Shown: one piece after another, positions 27,002-35,126 of the stretch | How positions within the stretch are numbered: position 1 is the stretch's first letter | Layout of the letters: the number at the start of each line of letters is the position of its first letter | Assembly: GCF_002994615.1 (NCBI RefSeq) | Contig: NZ_PVNK01000110.1 | Location: 1-64,000 of the forward strand | DNA: 64,000 bases | Direction of reading: 5' to 3' | Source: Enhygromyxa salina | GTDB taxonomy: Bacteria; Myxococcota_A; Polyangia; Nannocystales; Nannocystaceae | The notes under the pieces: model-generated | What the model saw: the letters and a program-made list of their open reading frames with translations, nothing else | What the model was told of the DNA's origin: nothing | Databases searched by the model: none | Position numbers and translations under genes: made by a program

Positions 27002-27720
27002 TGGCCCGGCGCAACCTCGACATGCTGCCCTTGCTCGACGTGTTCATGGTCGTGCTCTTCGTGTTCGCGACGATCCAGGAGGGCGAACTCGACAGCTCGG
27101 TCCAGGAGCTCGACGAGCTCTCGGCCAGGCTGGTCGAGGCCGAGGCCGTCGCCGCGGCCGAGTCGGCCCGGGCGGCGGCGCTCGCGGCCGAGCTCGAGAT
27201 CGCCGCCCAGCGCGGGCAGCAGGCCTCGGAGCTCGAGACCAAGGTCGCCGCCTACCAGCGCGCGTGCGGGCCCCGGGCGCCCGGCGATCCCCTGTGTCCC
27301 GCCGCCAACCCCGACGCCCGCGCCCACGCCGAGCTCGCCGAGGTCCAGCAGCGCCTGCTCGACAACGTCGCCGTGTTCGAGGTCGAGATCGCCGGCGAGC
27401 CCAACCTCGACACGGGCAAGACCCACAACCATTGCTGCTTTCGCGCCGATCCGCCCCAGGGCGAGTGGCGCAGCTGCGGCGACGTCCCGAGCCCGGAGCA
27501 AGCCCGCGAGGACTGGTTCGACAGCGGCGCAGACGGCCTCCGCCCCGCCCTGCGCGAGACCCAAGACGGCTACGCGATCGTGATGGTCCGCCAGGACGCC
27601 GCCGCCCGCAACCTGATCACCAACGATCTGACCCAGCTCCTGCGCGAGCGCCTGCCCGGCTACCAGGTCTACAACAACGGCATCTCGAGCGAGCCGCTTC
27701 AGTGCCCGGCGGCGCCCTGA
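27001..27720 (+). CDS. ExbD/MotB-like protein with coiled coil
   Basis: 239 residues. The N-terminal helix MLPLLDVFMVVLFVFATI matches the ExbD transmembrane segment, where the Asp carries protons. A coiled coil follows (about 25-85), then a domain with four cysteines (HCCFRADPP, RSCGDVPS) and a mixed alpha/beta tail. It is much longer than typical ExbD (about 140). It is the third gene of the channel operon. Stopper and periplasmic partner are unknown. Confidence 0.7.
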   Translation: MARRNLDMLPLLDVFMVVLFVFATIQEGELDSSVQELDELSARLVEAEAVAAAESARAAALAAELEIAAQRGQQASELETKVAAYQRACGPRAPGDPLCPAANPDARAHAELAEVQQRLLDNVAVFEVEIAGEPNLDTGKTHNHCCFRADPPQGEWRSCGDVPSPEQAREDWFDSGADGLRPALRETQDGYAIVMVRQDAAARNLITNDLTQLLRERLPGYQVYNNGISSEPLQCPAAP

Positions 27721-27898
27721 GCCCGCCGCCTTTGGGCCCGAGCGTGACGCCGCGGCCCTCGACCTCGACCGTGATCGTGGGCGGATAGAGAGGATCGCCG
27801 TAGCGCTCGCGCAGCTCGGTCCGAGCCTCGAGCGGTCGCCTCGCCACGCGCAGCGTGGTCAGCAGCGTCGAGCGGGGCCCCGGCGGCAGCCCGCTCAC
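27617..27898 (-). CDS. Possible small gene after peptide deformylase
   Basis: A GTG start overlaps the def stop codon (GTGA), and the first 60 codons (VARRPLEARTELRERYGDPL and onwards) read like protein. The last 104 nt overlap the end of the opposing ExbD-like gene, where the sequence turns Arg/Gly-rich as shadows do. It may be a real short gene that recently extended. Low confidence. Confidence 0.35.
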   Translation of the reverse strand: MSGLPPGPRSTLLTTLRVARRPLEARTELRERYGDPLYPPTITVEVEGRGVTLGPKGGGLRAPPGTEAARSRCRCCRPGSRAGARAGAGSDRW

Positions 27899-28434
27899 TG
27901 AGCCGCGGCGGTCTCGCGCTCGGCCTGGGAGTGCCAGCGCTTCATCTTGCGCTTGATCATCTCCTTTTTGACCATGCCGACGAGGTCGATCATCAGCCGA
28001 CCCGTGAGGTGGTCGTGCTCGTGCTGGAGCGCGCGGCCGAACAGCTCCTCGCCCTCGACCTCGAAGGTCTCGCCGGCCACGTTCTGCGCGCGAACCTTGG
28101 CCCAGCGCGGGCGCTTGACGTCGACGAACACGTCGGGGAAGGACAGGCAGCCCTCTTCGGCGATGACCAGGCCCTTGCCGGTCTCGACGACCTCGGGGTT
28201 GATGAACACCAGGGGATCGGCGGCGTCGTCGCCCGTTGCGACCTTGCCGTCGATGATGAAGATCCGCTCGAGGCGGCCGACCTGGATGGCGGCGATGCCT
28301 GCGGCGTTGAGCGAGAACATCGTGTCGATCAGATCACGCACGAGCTCACGGATCTCGTCGGTGATCTCCTCGACCGCGAAGGTGTCCTCGCGGAGGCGGG
28401 GATCGGGGTACTTGACGACTTCGAGCGCGGCCAT
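27895..28434 (-). CDS. def: Peptide deformylase
   Basis: Removes the formyl group from the N-terminal Met of new proteins. 179 residues. Motif 2 EEGCLS and motif 3 QHEHDHLTG supply the metal ligands. Motif 1 is divergent: AAGIAAIQVG instead of GxGLAAxQ, though the Gln is kept. The ATG at 28434 gives the usual length. The promoter-like TACCCT is 33 nt upstream with a perfect 16-bp palindrome in the leader. It is divergent from mrp. Confidence 0.92.
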   Translation of the reverse strand: MAALEVVKYPDPRLREDTFAVEEITDEIRELVRDLIDTMFSLNAAGIAAIQVGRLERIFIIDGKVATGDDAADPLVFINPEVVETGKGLVIAEEGCLSFPDVFVDVKRPRWAKVRAQNVAGETFEVEGEELFGRALQHEHDHLTGRLMIDLVGMVKKEMIKRKMKRWHSQAERETAAAQ

Positions 28435-28444
28435 TGGCTTGACT

Positions 28445-28460
28445 CGCCGGAGCTCCGGCG
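28445..28460. promoter_or_regulatory. 16-bp perfect palindrome in def leader
   Basis: CGCCGGAGCTCCGGCG lies between the putative -10 (28468-28473) and the def start. It could be an operator or a small RNA hairpin close to the ribosome site. Confidence 0.4.
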
Positions 28461-28467
28461 CCGACAG

Positions 28468-28473
28468 AGGGTA
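28468..28473 (-). promoter_or_regulatory. Possible -10 hexamer TACCCT for def
   Basis: TACCCT, the same hexamer seen before other genes here, lies 33 nt before the def ATG, which would give a leader of about 27 nt. No strong -35 is seen. Confidence 0.35.
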
Positions 28474-28591
28474 GCCCGAAGCCGCGCGAGTGACCAGACG
28501 GTGCCCCGCGCGCCCACCGAGCCGCAGATCCGCGCTCGCGCCCCCTCGACACTGGCCCGAGCGCGGGGGAGGTGTTACGAGGCCACTGTCC

Positions 28592-29674
28592 ATGAGCGAC
28601 GCCACGCCCGAGACCATTCGCCAAGCGCTGAGCACCGTCGAAGACCCCGCGATCGGGCGGAGCATCGTCGCCGGCCGCCAAGTCGGAGAGATCCGCGTCG
28701 GCGACTCGATCCGCGTCGAGGTCGCGCTGATCTCCCCCGGCTACCCGCTCAAGGGCACGCTCGAGACCCGGATCCGCGAGGCCCTCGAGCCCTTCGCCAA
28801 GCCGATCCAGATCGAGTGGAAGCTCGCCGTCCCGCGCAAGCCGCCGCGCCAAGACCTCGATCGCCTCCCGACGGTCAAGAACGTGATCGCCGTCGGCGCC
28901 GGCAAGGGCGGCGTCGGCAAGAGCACGGCCGCGGTCAACATCGCGATGGCGCTGTCGCGGCTCGGCGCCTCGGTCGGGCTGCTCGACGCCGACATCTACG
29001 GCCCGAGCGTGCCCAAGATGATGGGCCCGCCCTCGCGGCCCTGCGACAAGAGCGTCAGCGGCGAGCGCATCATCCCGGCCCTCCACCGCGGCCTGCCGGT
29101 CATGAGCGTGGACTTCTTCGTCGAGACCGGGCGCGCGGTCATCTGGCGGGGGCCGATGATCCACAAGCTCCTTCAACAGTTCCTCGAGGACGTCGACTGG
29201 GGTGAGCTCGACTATCTGATCATCGATCTGCCCCCGGGAACCGGCGACGCGCAGCTCTCGCTCGGGCAGCTGCTGCCGATCACCGGCGGCGTGATCGTCA
29301 CGACGCCGCAAGAGGTCGCGCTGCTCGACGTCCGCAAGGCCGTCGACATGTTCGCCAAGCTCGAGGTCCCGCTGCTCGGGCTGATCGAGAACATGAGCCA
29401 CTATCGCTGCCCGTCCTGCGGCCACGTCGATCACATCTTCTCGAGCGGCGGCGGCAAGCGCCTCGCGCAGGAGCTGAGCATCGAGCTCCTCGGCCAGCTC
29501 CCGATCGACAACAGCGTCAGCGCAGGCGGAGAGACCGGCAACCCGGTCGTCAACGCCGTCCCCGACGGCGAGCACGCCAAGATCTTCCTCGACACCGCAG
29601 CCAACATCGCGCTCGCGGCCGCCAAGCTCCACGCGACCGGCCCCAAGCGAAGCTCGCTCCTAAGGACGGTTTGA
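28592..29674 (+). CDS. mrp: Mrp/ApbC-family iron-sulphur cluster carrier ATPase
   Basis: Cytosolic P-loop ATPase of 360 residues that binds and transfers Fe-S clusters. The N-terminal MIP18-like domain (1-85) is followed by the deviant Walker A GKGGVGKST near residue 107, the DADIYGPSVPKMMG switch region, DLPPGTGDAQLS, and the CPSCG pair (CxxC) that holds the bridging cluster. The ATG at 28592 follows a GGGGGAGG stretch at longer spacing. It is monocistronic, divergent from def. Confidence 0.93.
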   Translation: MSDATPETIRQALSTVEDPAIGRSIVAGRQVGEIRVGDSIRVEVALISPGYPLKGTLETRIREALEPFAKPIQIEWKLAVPRKPPRQDLDRLPTVKNVIAVGAGKGGVGKSTAAVNIAMALSRLGASVGLLDADIYGPSVPKMMGPPSRPCDKSVSGERIIPALHRGLPVMSVDFFVETGRAVIWRGPMIHKLLQQFLEDVDWGELDYLIIDLPPGTGDAQLSLGQLLPITGGVIVTTPQEVALLDVRKAVDMFAKLEVPLLGLIENMSHYRCPSCGHVDHIFSSGGGKRLAQELSIELLGQLPIDNSVSAGGETGNPVVNAVPDGEHAKIFLDTAANIALAAAKLHATGPKRSSLLRTV

Positions 29675-29701
29675 GACCCCCGCGGCCGTCTGCGGTCTTT
29701 G

Positions 29702-30466
29702 CTAATTCAAGGATGAGACGGGGAACGAGCCGGACTCGCCGAGCACGTCGATCAGCGACTGGGCACGCTCGGTGAGCAGCTCCACGCGACAGTCGGCGTC
29801 TCGGGCCGCGAGGCAGCGCTGCTGCAGACGCAGGTGGGGCATCGAGCCGCCGGGCTGACGGCCGCGACGTGCGGCGCGCATGACCTCGACGCTGGGCACC
29901 AAGGAGGCGATCGCGTAGATGATCATCCGCGCGTCGTCGAGCTCGAGGATCGTGCGGATCATCTGGCGGTCGTCCTCGTCGAAGGTCTCGGCCATGCGCT
30001 CGACCTGGGCCTTGAGGACCTCGAGCGCGTGGCCGTCGACGGGGTCGTGCTCCGGCAGAGCCTCGACCTTCACGAGGCGAAAGCTGCGCTCGTGCTGGGG
30101 CTGCTCCTCGACCACCCGGACCCGGCCCAGACCCTCGAGCCGGATGAAGCGCCGACCGTCGGGCCGGCGCTGGTGGGCGATCAGCTGGCCGATCCCAAAC
30201 ACGGCCTCGATCGCGGGCCGCTCGTCGCCGGGATCGTGGAGCGGCAGCGCCAGATCTGCGGGATCGAGGAGGCTCGGATCGGGGCGCAGCAACGGCACGC
30301 CCACGTGCATGCCCCCTTCGAGGGCATGGTTGACCAGGTCGAGGTAGCGCGGCTCGAACACGTTGAGCGGCAGCACCATCCCGGGCAGGAACACGACGTT
30401 GGGCAGCGGGAAGATCGGCAACGCGGCGAGGATCTCGGGCGCTGGCAGTCGATCCATGTCCAACAT
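29702..30466 (-). CDS. LON N-terminal-domain protein
   Basis: 254 residues with the LON substrate-binding domain only (LPIFPLPNVVFLPGMVLPLNVFE at the N-terminus, then GRVRVVEE and the helical ASLVPSVEVM part). It has no ATPase or protease domain. Such stand-alone proteins are common; their role in protein quality control is assumed, not proven. ATG 30466 is supported by TAGGCT 10 nt upstream; an in-frame ATG at 30457 is the alternative. Confidence 0.88.
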   Translation of the reverse strand: MLDMDRLPAPEILAALPIFPLPNVVFLPGMVLPLNVFEPRYLDLVNHALEGGMHVGVPLLRPDPSLLDPADLALPLHDPGDERPAIEAVFGIGQLIAHQRRPDGRRFIRLEGLGRVRVVEEQPQHERSFRLVKVEALPEHDPVDGHALEVLKAQVERMAETFDEDDRQMIRTILELDDARMIIYAIASLVPSVEVMRAARRGRQPGGSMPHLRLQQRCLAARDADCRVELLTERAQSLIDVLGESGSFPVSSLN

Positions 30467-30476
30467 CGGCTCGACG

Positions 30477-30482
30477 AGCCTA
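30477..30482 (-). promoter_or_regulatory. -10 hexamer TAGGCT, leaderless type
   Basis: TAGGCT on the minus strand lies 10 nt before the ATG at 30466; no Shine-Dalgarno intervenes. Confidence 0.45.
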
Positions 30483-30595
30483 GACGCATCAGCTGGTGTT
30501 GGCGAGTGGAATCGACGGCAAGTCCCCGTTCCCGGCGTCCAGTTCGCCCTCTGCCCCCACGTCGGTCACGCGCCCGCGACCATGCGCGGCGCACA

Positions 30596-31144
30596 CTAAA
30601 GCGGCGCGGTCAGCTGGGTCTGGAGGTCGATGCGCGTCTTGAGCTCGCCGCGGTACGAGGCCGTGACGACGCGCGTGCCGTGCTTGTCGTCGGGCACGTT
30701 GAGGCAGTTGTGCTGACCGGTGATTACGCACGCGGCTCCGCGCGCGCCGAGGTGCTCCATCAGCGCGTCCGCGATGTCGTTGCAGACCCGCTCTTGCAAG
30801 GTGAGTCGACGCGTGAAGCAGTGGACGAGGTCGTTGAGCCGACCGAAGCCGACGAGCGCGGCCCCAGGCAGATAGGCGACGGTCGCCGCCCCGACCCAGG
30901 GCATCAGGTGGTGCGGGCACATCCCGTGACAGGGGATGTCCCGCACGACCACGAACTCGGTGTCGCCCTCGTCGTCGATCAGATCGCTGAGGATCTCCGC
31001 GGGGTCGGCGTCGTAGCCGGACAGGACTTGGGTGGCCCATAGTCGGGCCACTCGATCGGGGGTGCCGACGAGATCGCTGTGCTCGGGGTCGAGACCACAA
31101 GCCCGCAGCAACTCTCGAACGGCGTCGGCGAGCGGGTCGGCCAC
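30596..31144 (-). CDS. folE: GTP cyclohydrolase I
   Basis: Converts GTP to dihydroneopterin triphosphate, the first step to tetrahydrofolate. 182 residues. Zinc ligands are kept: CPHH (for the usual CEHH) and HNC. GTPDRVARLW, a FTRRLTLQERVCNDIADAL helix and TASYRGELKTR at the end follow the family. The E-to-P change in the CEHH motif is a small oddity. Start GTG 31144, 6 nt after TAGACT. It is a single gene divergent from rpsU. Confidence 0.92.
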   Translation of the reverse strand: MADPLADAVRELLRACGLDPEHSDLVGTPDRVARLWATQVLSGYDADPAEILSDLIDDEGDTEFVVVRDIPCHGMCPHHLMPWVGAATVAYLPGAALVGFGRLNDLVHCFTRRLTLQERVCNDIADALMEHLGARGAACVITGQHNCLNVPDDKHGTRVVTASYRGELKTRIDLQTQLTAPL

Positions 31145-31150
31145 CGGCCC

Positions 31151-31156
31151 AGTCTA
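31151..31156 (-). promoter_or_regulatory. -10 hexamer TAGACT, leaderless type
   Basis: TAGACT on the minus strand is 6 nt before the folE GTG start, placing the predicted transcript start at the codon itself. Confidence 0.5.
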
Positions 31157-31271
31157 CGCGACAGTCCGGAGACGAGCCCAGGCACGAACAGACTGCGTGC
31201 GGCCGCACACGAGCCTGCTCGTGTCCCCCGACCGCCCGGCCTGGGCGCCGGGACGGTTTCCAGCCCCGGGG

Positions 31272-31300
31272 TTGACGGCTCGCGAGCACACGCCTATACC
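31272..31300 (+). promoter_or_regulatory. Strong sigma-70-type promoter of rpsU
   Basis: TTGACG (31272-31277), a 17-bp spacer and TATACC (31295-31300) give a near-consensus promoter. The ATG of rpsU is only 11 nt after the -10, so the leader would be about 4-5 nt, too short for a Shine-Dalgarno. Confidence 0.7.
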
Positions 31301-31311
31301 TCCGGACCCTC

Positions 31312-31593
31312 ATGTCCACCGCCGACGCGCCGACCCCCACTCCCACGATCGACACCTCCGAGCAGCACTTGCCGGTGCTCGGACGTCCGCTGGAGGTACG
31401 CGTTGACGAGCGCGGCGTCGAGCGGGCGATTCGCAAGCTCCGCCGGCTGATGGCCAGCGAGGGCGTGCTGCGCGAGATCAAGCGCCGCCGCCACCACGAG
31501 AAGCCCAGCGTCAAGTCCAAGCGCAAGCTGCGTGAGGCCGAGCGTCGCCGCAAGCGTCGCCAGCGTAAGGGCCCGCCCCGCGGCGAGCGCTGA
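31312..31593 (+). CDS. rpsU: Ribosomal protein bS21
   Basis: Small-subunit ribosomal protein of 93 residues, longer than the usual 58-71 because of an N-terminal Thr/Pro-rich extension (residues 1-25). The core (VERAIRKLRRLMASEGVLREIKRR) and the very basic tail are typical. Preceded by a strong promoter almost touching the start codon and followed by a strong terminator, so it is a single-gene unit. Confidence 0.92.
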   Translation: MSTADAPTPTPTIDTSEQHLPVLGRPLEVRVDERGVERAIRKLRRLMASEGVLREIKRRRHHEKPSVKSKRKLREAERRRKRRQRKGPPRGER

Positions 31594-31612
31594 GCTCCTT
31601 TCAACCTGCGAG

Positions 31613-31643
31613 AGAGCCGTGAGTCCCCTGGACTCGCGGCTCT
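31613..31643 (+). terminator. Rho-independent terminator of rpsU
   Basis: A 13-bp stem (31613-31625 with 31631-31643, one G-T pair) and a 5-nt loop CCCTG, starting 20 nt after the rpsU stop and followed by TCGAGTTTAAT. It is the clearest terminator in the window. Confidence 0.8.
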
Positions 31644-31666
31644 TCGAGTTTAATGAGCCGGTCGGA

Positions 31667-31672
31667 TACGCT
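31667..31672 (+). promoter_or_regulatory. -10 hexamer TACGCT, leaderless type
   Basis: TACGCT is 7 nt before the ATG at 31680. The earlier ATG at 31653 lies upstream of it and is therefore less likely. Confidence 0.5.
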
Positions 31673-31679
31673 GGCCGCC

Positions 31680-32303
31680 ATGCACGCCCATCGGCTCGTG
31701 GTTCAGCGCCTCCCCGAGGGCTCGGTCCCGCCCGTAGGCGACGGGATCCGGCGGGTCGATCCACCCGCGCTCGGCAGCGTGCGCCTGGTCTTCGGCGTCG
31801 GCTCCGGCCCCGACGCCGACCCCAGCAGCGACGACTTTCACCCCGTGTACACGATCGCGATGCCCGTGTTCAGCCACGGCGGCCTCGACCCCGACGGGAT
31901 CTACGAGTTCGACGCGGGCGCGCAGCTCGAGCTGCTCCGGGCGCGCGCGACCCGGCGGCGGTGGGCGGTCCGCCTCGAGCTCGAGCTCGAGATCGCGAGC
32001 GAGGCCGTCAACGCGGCGGAGCTGTGGGTCGAGACCCCGTGGACCACGGGCGACCCGCGACCGCTGCTGCTCGGGCCCGAGCGCGGCACCCCCCTCAGCG
32101 GCGGCGGCCGATCGCTGACGATCGCGAGCACCCCGGTCACCACCGTCGACGCGGCGCGGACCCTCGGCGGGACCTTCACGGTCGTGCTCCGCGACGCCGA
32201 TCCCCACGGCGGCGGCCCGGCCACCGTCGAGAGCCCCCCCCTCGAGATCTGCCTCGACCTGCGCTGCTACGAGTTCGAGCCCGAGGCCGACGATAGCGAG
32301 TGA
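31680..32303 (+). CDS. Hypothetical cytosolic beta-rich protein
   Basis: 207 residues, no signal peptide or membrane segment. Alternating hydrophobic stretches (WAVRLELELEIASE, GTFTVVLRDADP) suggest a beta sandwich. I do not recognise the family. The start at 31680 follows the -10 hexamer. Its stop overlaps the GTG of the nuclease-like gene, so the two are probably cotranscribed. Confidence 0.7.
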   Translation: MHAHRLVVQRLPEGSVPPVGDGIRRVDPPALGSVRLVFGVGSGPDADPSSDDFHPVYTIAMPVFSHGGLDPDGIYEFDAGAQLELLRARATRRRWAVRLELELEIASEAVNAAELWVETPWTTGDPRPLLLGPERGTPLSGGGRSLTIASTPVTTVDAARTLGGTFTVVLRDADPHGGGPATVESPPLEICLDLRCYEFEPEADDSE

Positions 32304-33304
32304 CCGTGGCCGCCAAGCGCAAACGCAAGCGTCGGCTCAGCAAGCGCAAACGCGCCAAGCGCAGGCGCATCGCTGCGGTCCTCGCCACGCTGATCGCCGG
32401 GCTGGTGTGGGCGTGGATCGGCTCCAACATGCGCGCGCTGACGGGCCTCGCCGGCGCCGGGCCTCCGCGCCGCGGCGACGCCGTGCGGGTCGTGAGCTGG
32501 AACCTGGCCAACTTCCGCGGCCACGCCAGCGGCCACGACCTCACGCGCATGCGCGAGGTCATCGAAGCCCTCGACCCCGACGTGATCGCGGTCCAGGAGA
32601 TCAAAGATCCCGAGGCCCTCGCCGCCCTCCTCCCGGGCTGGGAGCTGCGCCTCTCGGCCAAGGGCGGCCGCGGCCACCAGCTGCTCGGCGTCGCCTGGCG
32701 ACCCGAGCGGGTCGAGCTGCTCGACAGCGCCGAGCACCCCGAGCTCAGCATCGGCGGCCGCGTGCGCCCGGCCCTCTCGGCCTACCTGCGCGCGCGCGAC
32801 GGGGGACCTGACTTTTGGCTCGTCATCGTCCACCTCAAGGCGATGCCCGACAGCGTCGAGGTCCGCCGCAAGCAGTGGCCGAAGCTCGTCGACATCGCCG
32901 CAGACACCCAGACCCGCGACGGAGATCTGATCGTCGTCGGCGACTTCAACACCACCGGGCCGCCCGGCGGCGGGCGCCGGGGCCCGGCGATCGAGCAGCT
33001 CGAGCTCAGCGAGGCCCTGGCCCCAGCTGGGCTCCGACGCCTGACCAACGCGACCGGGTGCACCGCCTACTACGACGGCCGCCGCCGCGACGCGTGGAAG
33101 GAGCCCTCGGAGATCGACCTGGTCTGGGTCCGCGAGCTCGACGAGTCCCTCGACGTCGACGCCCAGGTTCACAGCGGGACCCACTGCGCGTCCGAGCGCT
33201 GCGGCGACTTCCGCTCGACCGAGGCCTACCCTCTGCATGACTACGAGTCCGTCAGCGATCACTGCCCGGTCGTGGTCGATCTACGCCGGACCGACGACGA
33301 CTGA
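32300..33304 (+). CDS. Endonuclease/exonuclease/phosphatase family protein, membrane-anchored
   Basis: 334 residues. A very basic N-terminus (AAKRKRKRRLSKRKRAKRRR) precedes one membrane helix (about 25-42), so the catalytic domain probably faces out. The EEP fold shows VSWNLANF near 68, DVIAVQEIK (metal Glu), VGDFNTTGP and SDHCPVVV with the catalytic His. Substrates of the family range from DNA to phosphoinositides and sphingomyelin; an exported location fits an extracellular DNase or lipid phosphodiesterase. GTG overlaps the previous stop. Confidence 0.85.
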   Translation: MTVAAKRKRKRRLSKRKRAKRRRIAAVLATLIAGLVWAWIGSNMRALTGLAGAGPPRRGDAVRVVSWNLANFRGHASGHDLTRMREVIEALDPDVIAVQEIKDPEALAALLPGWELRLSAKGGRGHQLLGVAWRPERVELLDSAEHPELSIGGRVRPALSAYLRARDGGPDFWLVIVHLKAMPDSVEVRRKQWPKLVDIAADTQTRDGDLIVVGDFNTTGPPGGGRRGPAIEQLELSEALAPAGLRRLTNATGCTAYYDGRRRDAWKEPSEIDLVWVRELDESLDVDAQVHSGTHCASERCGDFRSTEAYPLHDYESVSDHCPVVVDLRRTDDD

Positions 33305-33398
33305 ACGAGAGCCAACTGATCACACCAATGAAGTCGTCGCTATCGGGCCCGTCCAAGGCCGCGGCTCGCCCCACAATGAGGCGACCCCGAGCCCTTCC

Positions 33399-33434
33399 GA
33401 GCTGGCGATGGAGCTGGCGATGAAACTGGCGATG
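33399..33434. repeat. 12-bp tandem triplet
   Basis: GAGCTGGCGATG twice and AAACTGGCGATG once lie in the 260-bp gap before the first cysteine-rich gene. It could act as a binding site array or be neutral. Confidence 0.6.
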
Positions 33435-33564
33435 AACCCCGCCCCCGAGCAAACTCGCCGTATTGCATCCCCCACGGCCTCATGGGACGATGCCCCGTGG
33501 CGCCCTCCAGGGCGGGTCGTCGGCCGCGTGGGCTCGCCCACCCCTCAACAAGGGCCCTCTTATC

Positions 33565-34881
33565 ATGCAACTGAATTCCAATCGTATCTTCGCCCTCGCC
33601 GGCTTTGGTCTGCTCGCGGGTGCCAGCTTGTCGGCGCTGCAAGGGTGTGATCCGGTCGACAGCGCGGGGCTCCCAGGCTGCGACATCTCCTGCCCGACCA
33701 AGGGCATCGCCGAAGGCAACGCGTCGATCTCGGGCATCGCTCAGGTCGACGCCTTCTTCGGCGCGGTGCTCGACCTCAGCGCGGCGGCCAACAGCGTCAG
33801 CGCCTCGCTCCGCGCCGAGCTCGACGCGATCGCGCGATCGGTCGGGCTCGAGCCCGGCGCGAGCAGCTCGGAGATCGTCGCGGGCATCAACGCCAAGTTG
33901 GAGCTCGCGATCGACGTCGACGCTGGCCTCACGATCAACGTCGCGCCGCCCAAGTGCGAGGCCTCCGTCGAGGTCGCGGTCGCAGCCGCGGCCGCGTGCG
34001 ACGCCGAGCTCGAGCCGGGCACGGCGAACGTCGAGTGCAGGGGCGCCTGCGAGGCCGGAGGTGGCGTGGAGGCCTCCTGCGCCGGGACCGCGACCCTGAT
34101 CTGCACGGGCCAGGCGCCAGGCTTCGACTGCACCATGGGCACCTGCGAGGGCAGGTGCGAGCTCGAGCTCGGGGCCGGGGCCAGCTGCGACGGGACCTGT
34201 CGCGGGACCTGCACGGGCAACTGCTCGGTCGTCGATGCCCAGGGCAACTGCGCCGGCAAGTGTGACGCCTCGTGCGAGGGCACCTGCGAGCTCGCGGCCG
34301 CGGCCGAGGGCAACTGCAAGGGCGCGTGCACGGGCTCGTGCACCTACACCCCACCCTCGGGCAACTGCGAGGCCGACGCGTCGGCCAAGTGCGAGGCCAT
34401 GGCCGGCGCGACCGTGCAGTGCGATGGCCGCTGCGAGGGCGAGATCACCCAGCCTTCGGTCAGCGCCGAATGTCAGGCAACCGTCGACGCCAAGGCCAAC
34501 GCCAGCGTCGAGTGCAAGCCACCTTCCATCGGACTCACCTGGCAGTGGTCGGAGGCCTACCAAAACGACCCCATGCTCCAGGCCGAATTCAAGTCGTGGA
34601 TCAAGGGGTTCAAGACCCACACCGCGGTCATGCTCGCGGCCCAGACCAAGGCCGCCATCCTCATCGAGTCGCTCGAGGACCTCGGCAACGACGGCGTGAC
34701 CGCGCTCGAGAGCGCGGGCAACATCGTCAGCTCGGCCGACGTCGTCGGCACCTTCAAGCTGACCAACTGCGCCCTCCCCCAACTCGACGCCGCAGCCGAG
34801 CTCGCGGGGTCCGCCTCGGCCAGCCTCTCGGCCGAGGTCAACGCGAGCGTCGAGGTCTTCACCGCCGTCGGGATCAACTGA
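33565..34881 (+). CDS. Cysteine-rich lipoprotein A (C-x3-C repeats)
   Basis: Predicted exported lipoprotein of 438 residues with about 30 cysteines. The signal peptide ends in a lipobox-like ALQGC (Cys about 30). A helical domain (about 45-130) precedes the Cys-rich core (about 130-315), where cysteines recur as C-x3-C with Gly (CDGTCRGTCTGNC, CDASCEGTC). A helical C-terminal domain (about 320-438) is nearly Cys-free. It has the same layout as the genes at 35127 and 37626 but diverges in sequence. A nearby VKOR-DsbA gene suggests the cysteines are paired. Start ATG 33565 follows AAGGG. No known family recognised. Confidence 0.85.
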   Translation: MQLNSNRIFALAGFGLLAGASLSALQGCDPVDSAGLPGCDISCPTKGIAEGNASISGIAQVDAFFGAVLDLSAAANSVSASLRAELDAIARSVGLEPGASSSEIVAGINAKLELAIDVDAGLTINVAPPKCEASVEVAVAAAAACDAELEPGTANVECRGACEAGGGVEASCAGTATLICTGQAPGFDCTMGTCEGRCELELGAGASCDGTCRGTCTGNCSVVDAQGNCAGKCDASCEGTCELAAAAEGNCKGACTGSCTYTPPSGNCEADASAKCEAMAGATVQCDGRCEGEITQPSVSAECQATVDAKANASVECKPPSIGLTWQWSEAYQNDPMLQAEFKSWIKGFKTHTAVMLAAQTKAAILIESLEDLGNDGVTALESAGNIVSSADVVGTFKLTNCALPQLDAAAELAGSASASLSAEVNASVEVFTAVGIN

Positions 34882-34900
34882 GCGGAGCGCGAAGCACGAC

Positions 34901-34925
34901 AGGCGATCCCGACGCAGGGTCGCCT
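34901..34925 (+). terminator. Weak hairpin after lipoprotein A
   Basis: AGGCGA-T-CCC pairs with GGGTCGCCT around a short loop, giving a 9-bp stem with one bulge, 20 nt after the stop. There is no T run, so termination is uncertain. Confidence 0.3.
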
Positions 34926-35126
34926 GCGGCGGCCTCTTTGACCCATGCAGATCCTGCATCCGATCTCCGCACGAGAGCGCACGCACGCATGTTTGACTGC
35001 AGCAAAGAAAGCTTCCGCCGCCGCTTTGGCTTGCGGAGCCCCGGGGCTCGTGGGACCATCGCGGCCGCCTCGCCCAGACCCCCTCCACAACCGTGATGGC
35101 CTTCGGGCGACAGGAGATTCCCAAAG

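Noticed and set aside
26408..27720. Zorya-type anti-phage system (ZorA/ZorB-like pair)
   Set aside because: The channel genes resemble ExbB/ExbD; no ZorC, ZorD or ZorE-like helicase or nuclease gene is adjacent.
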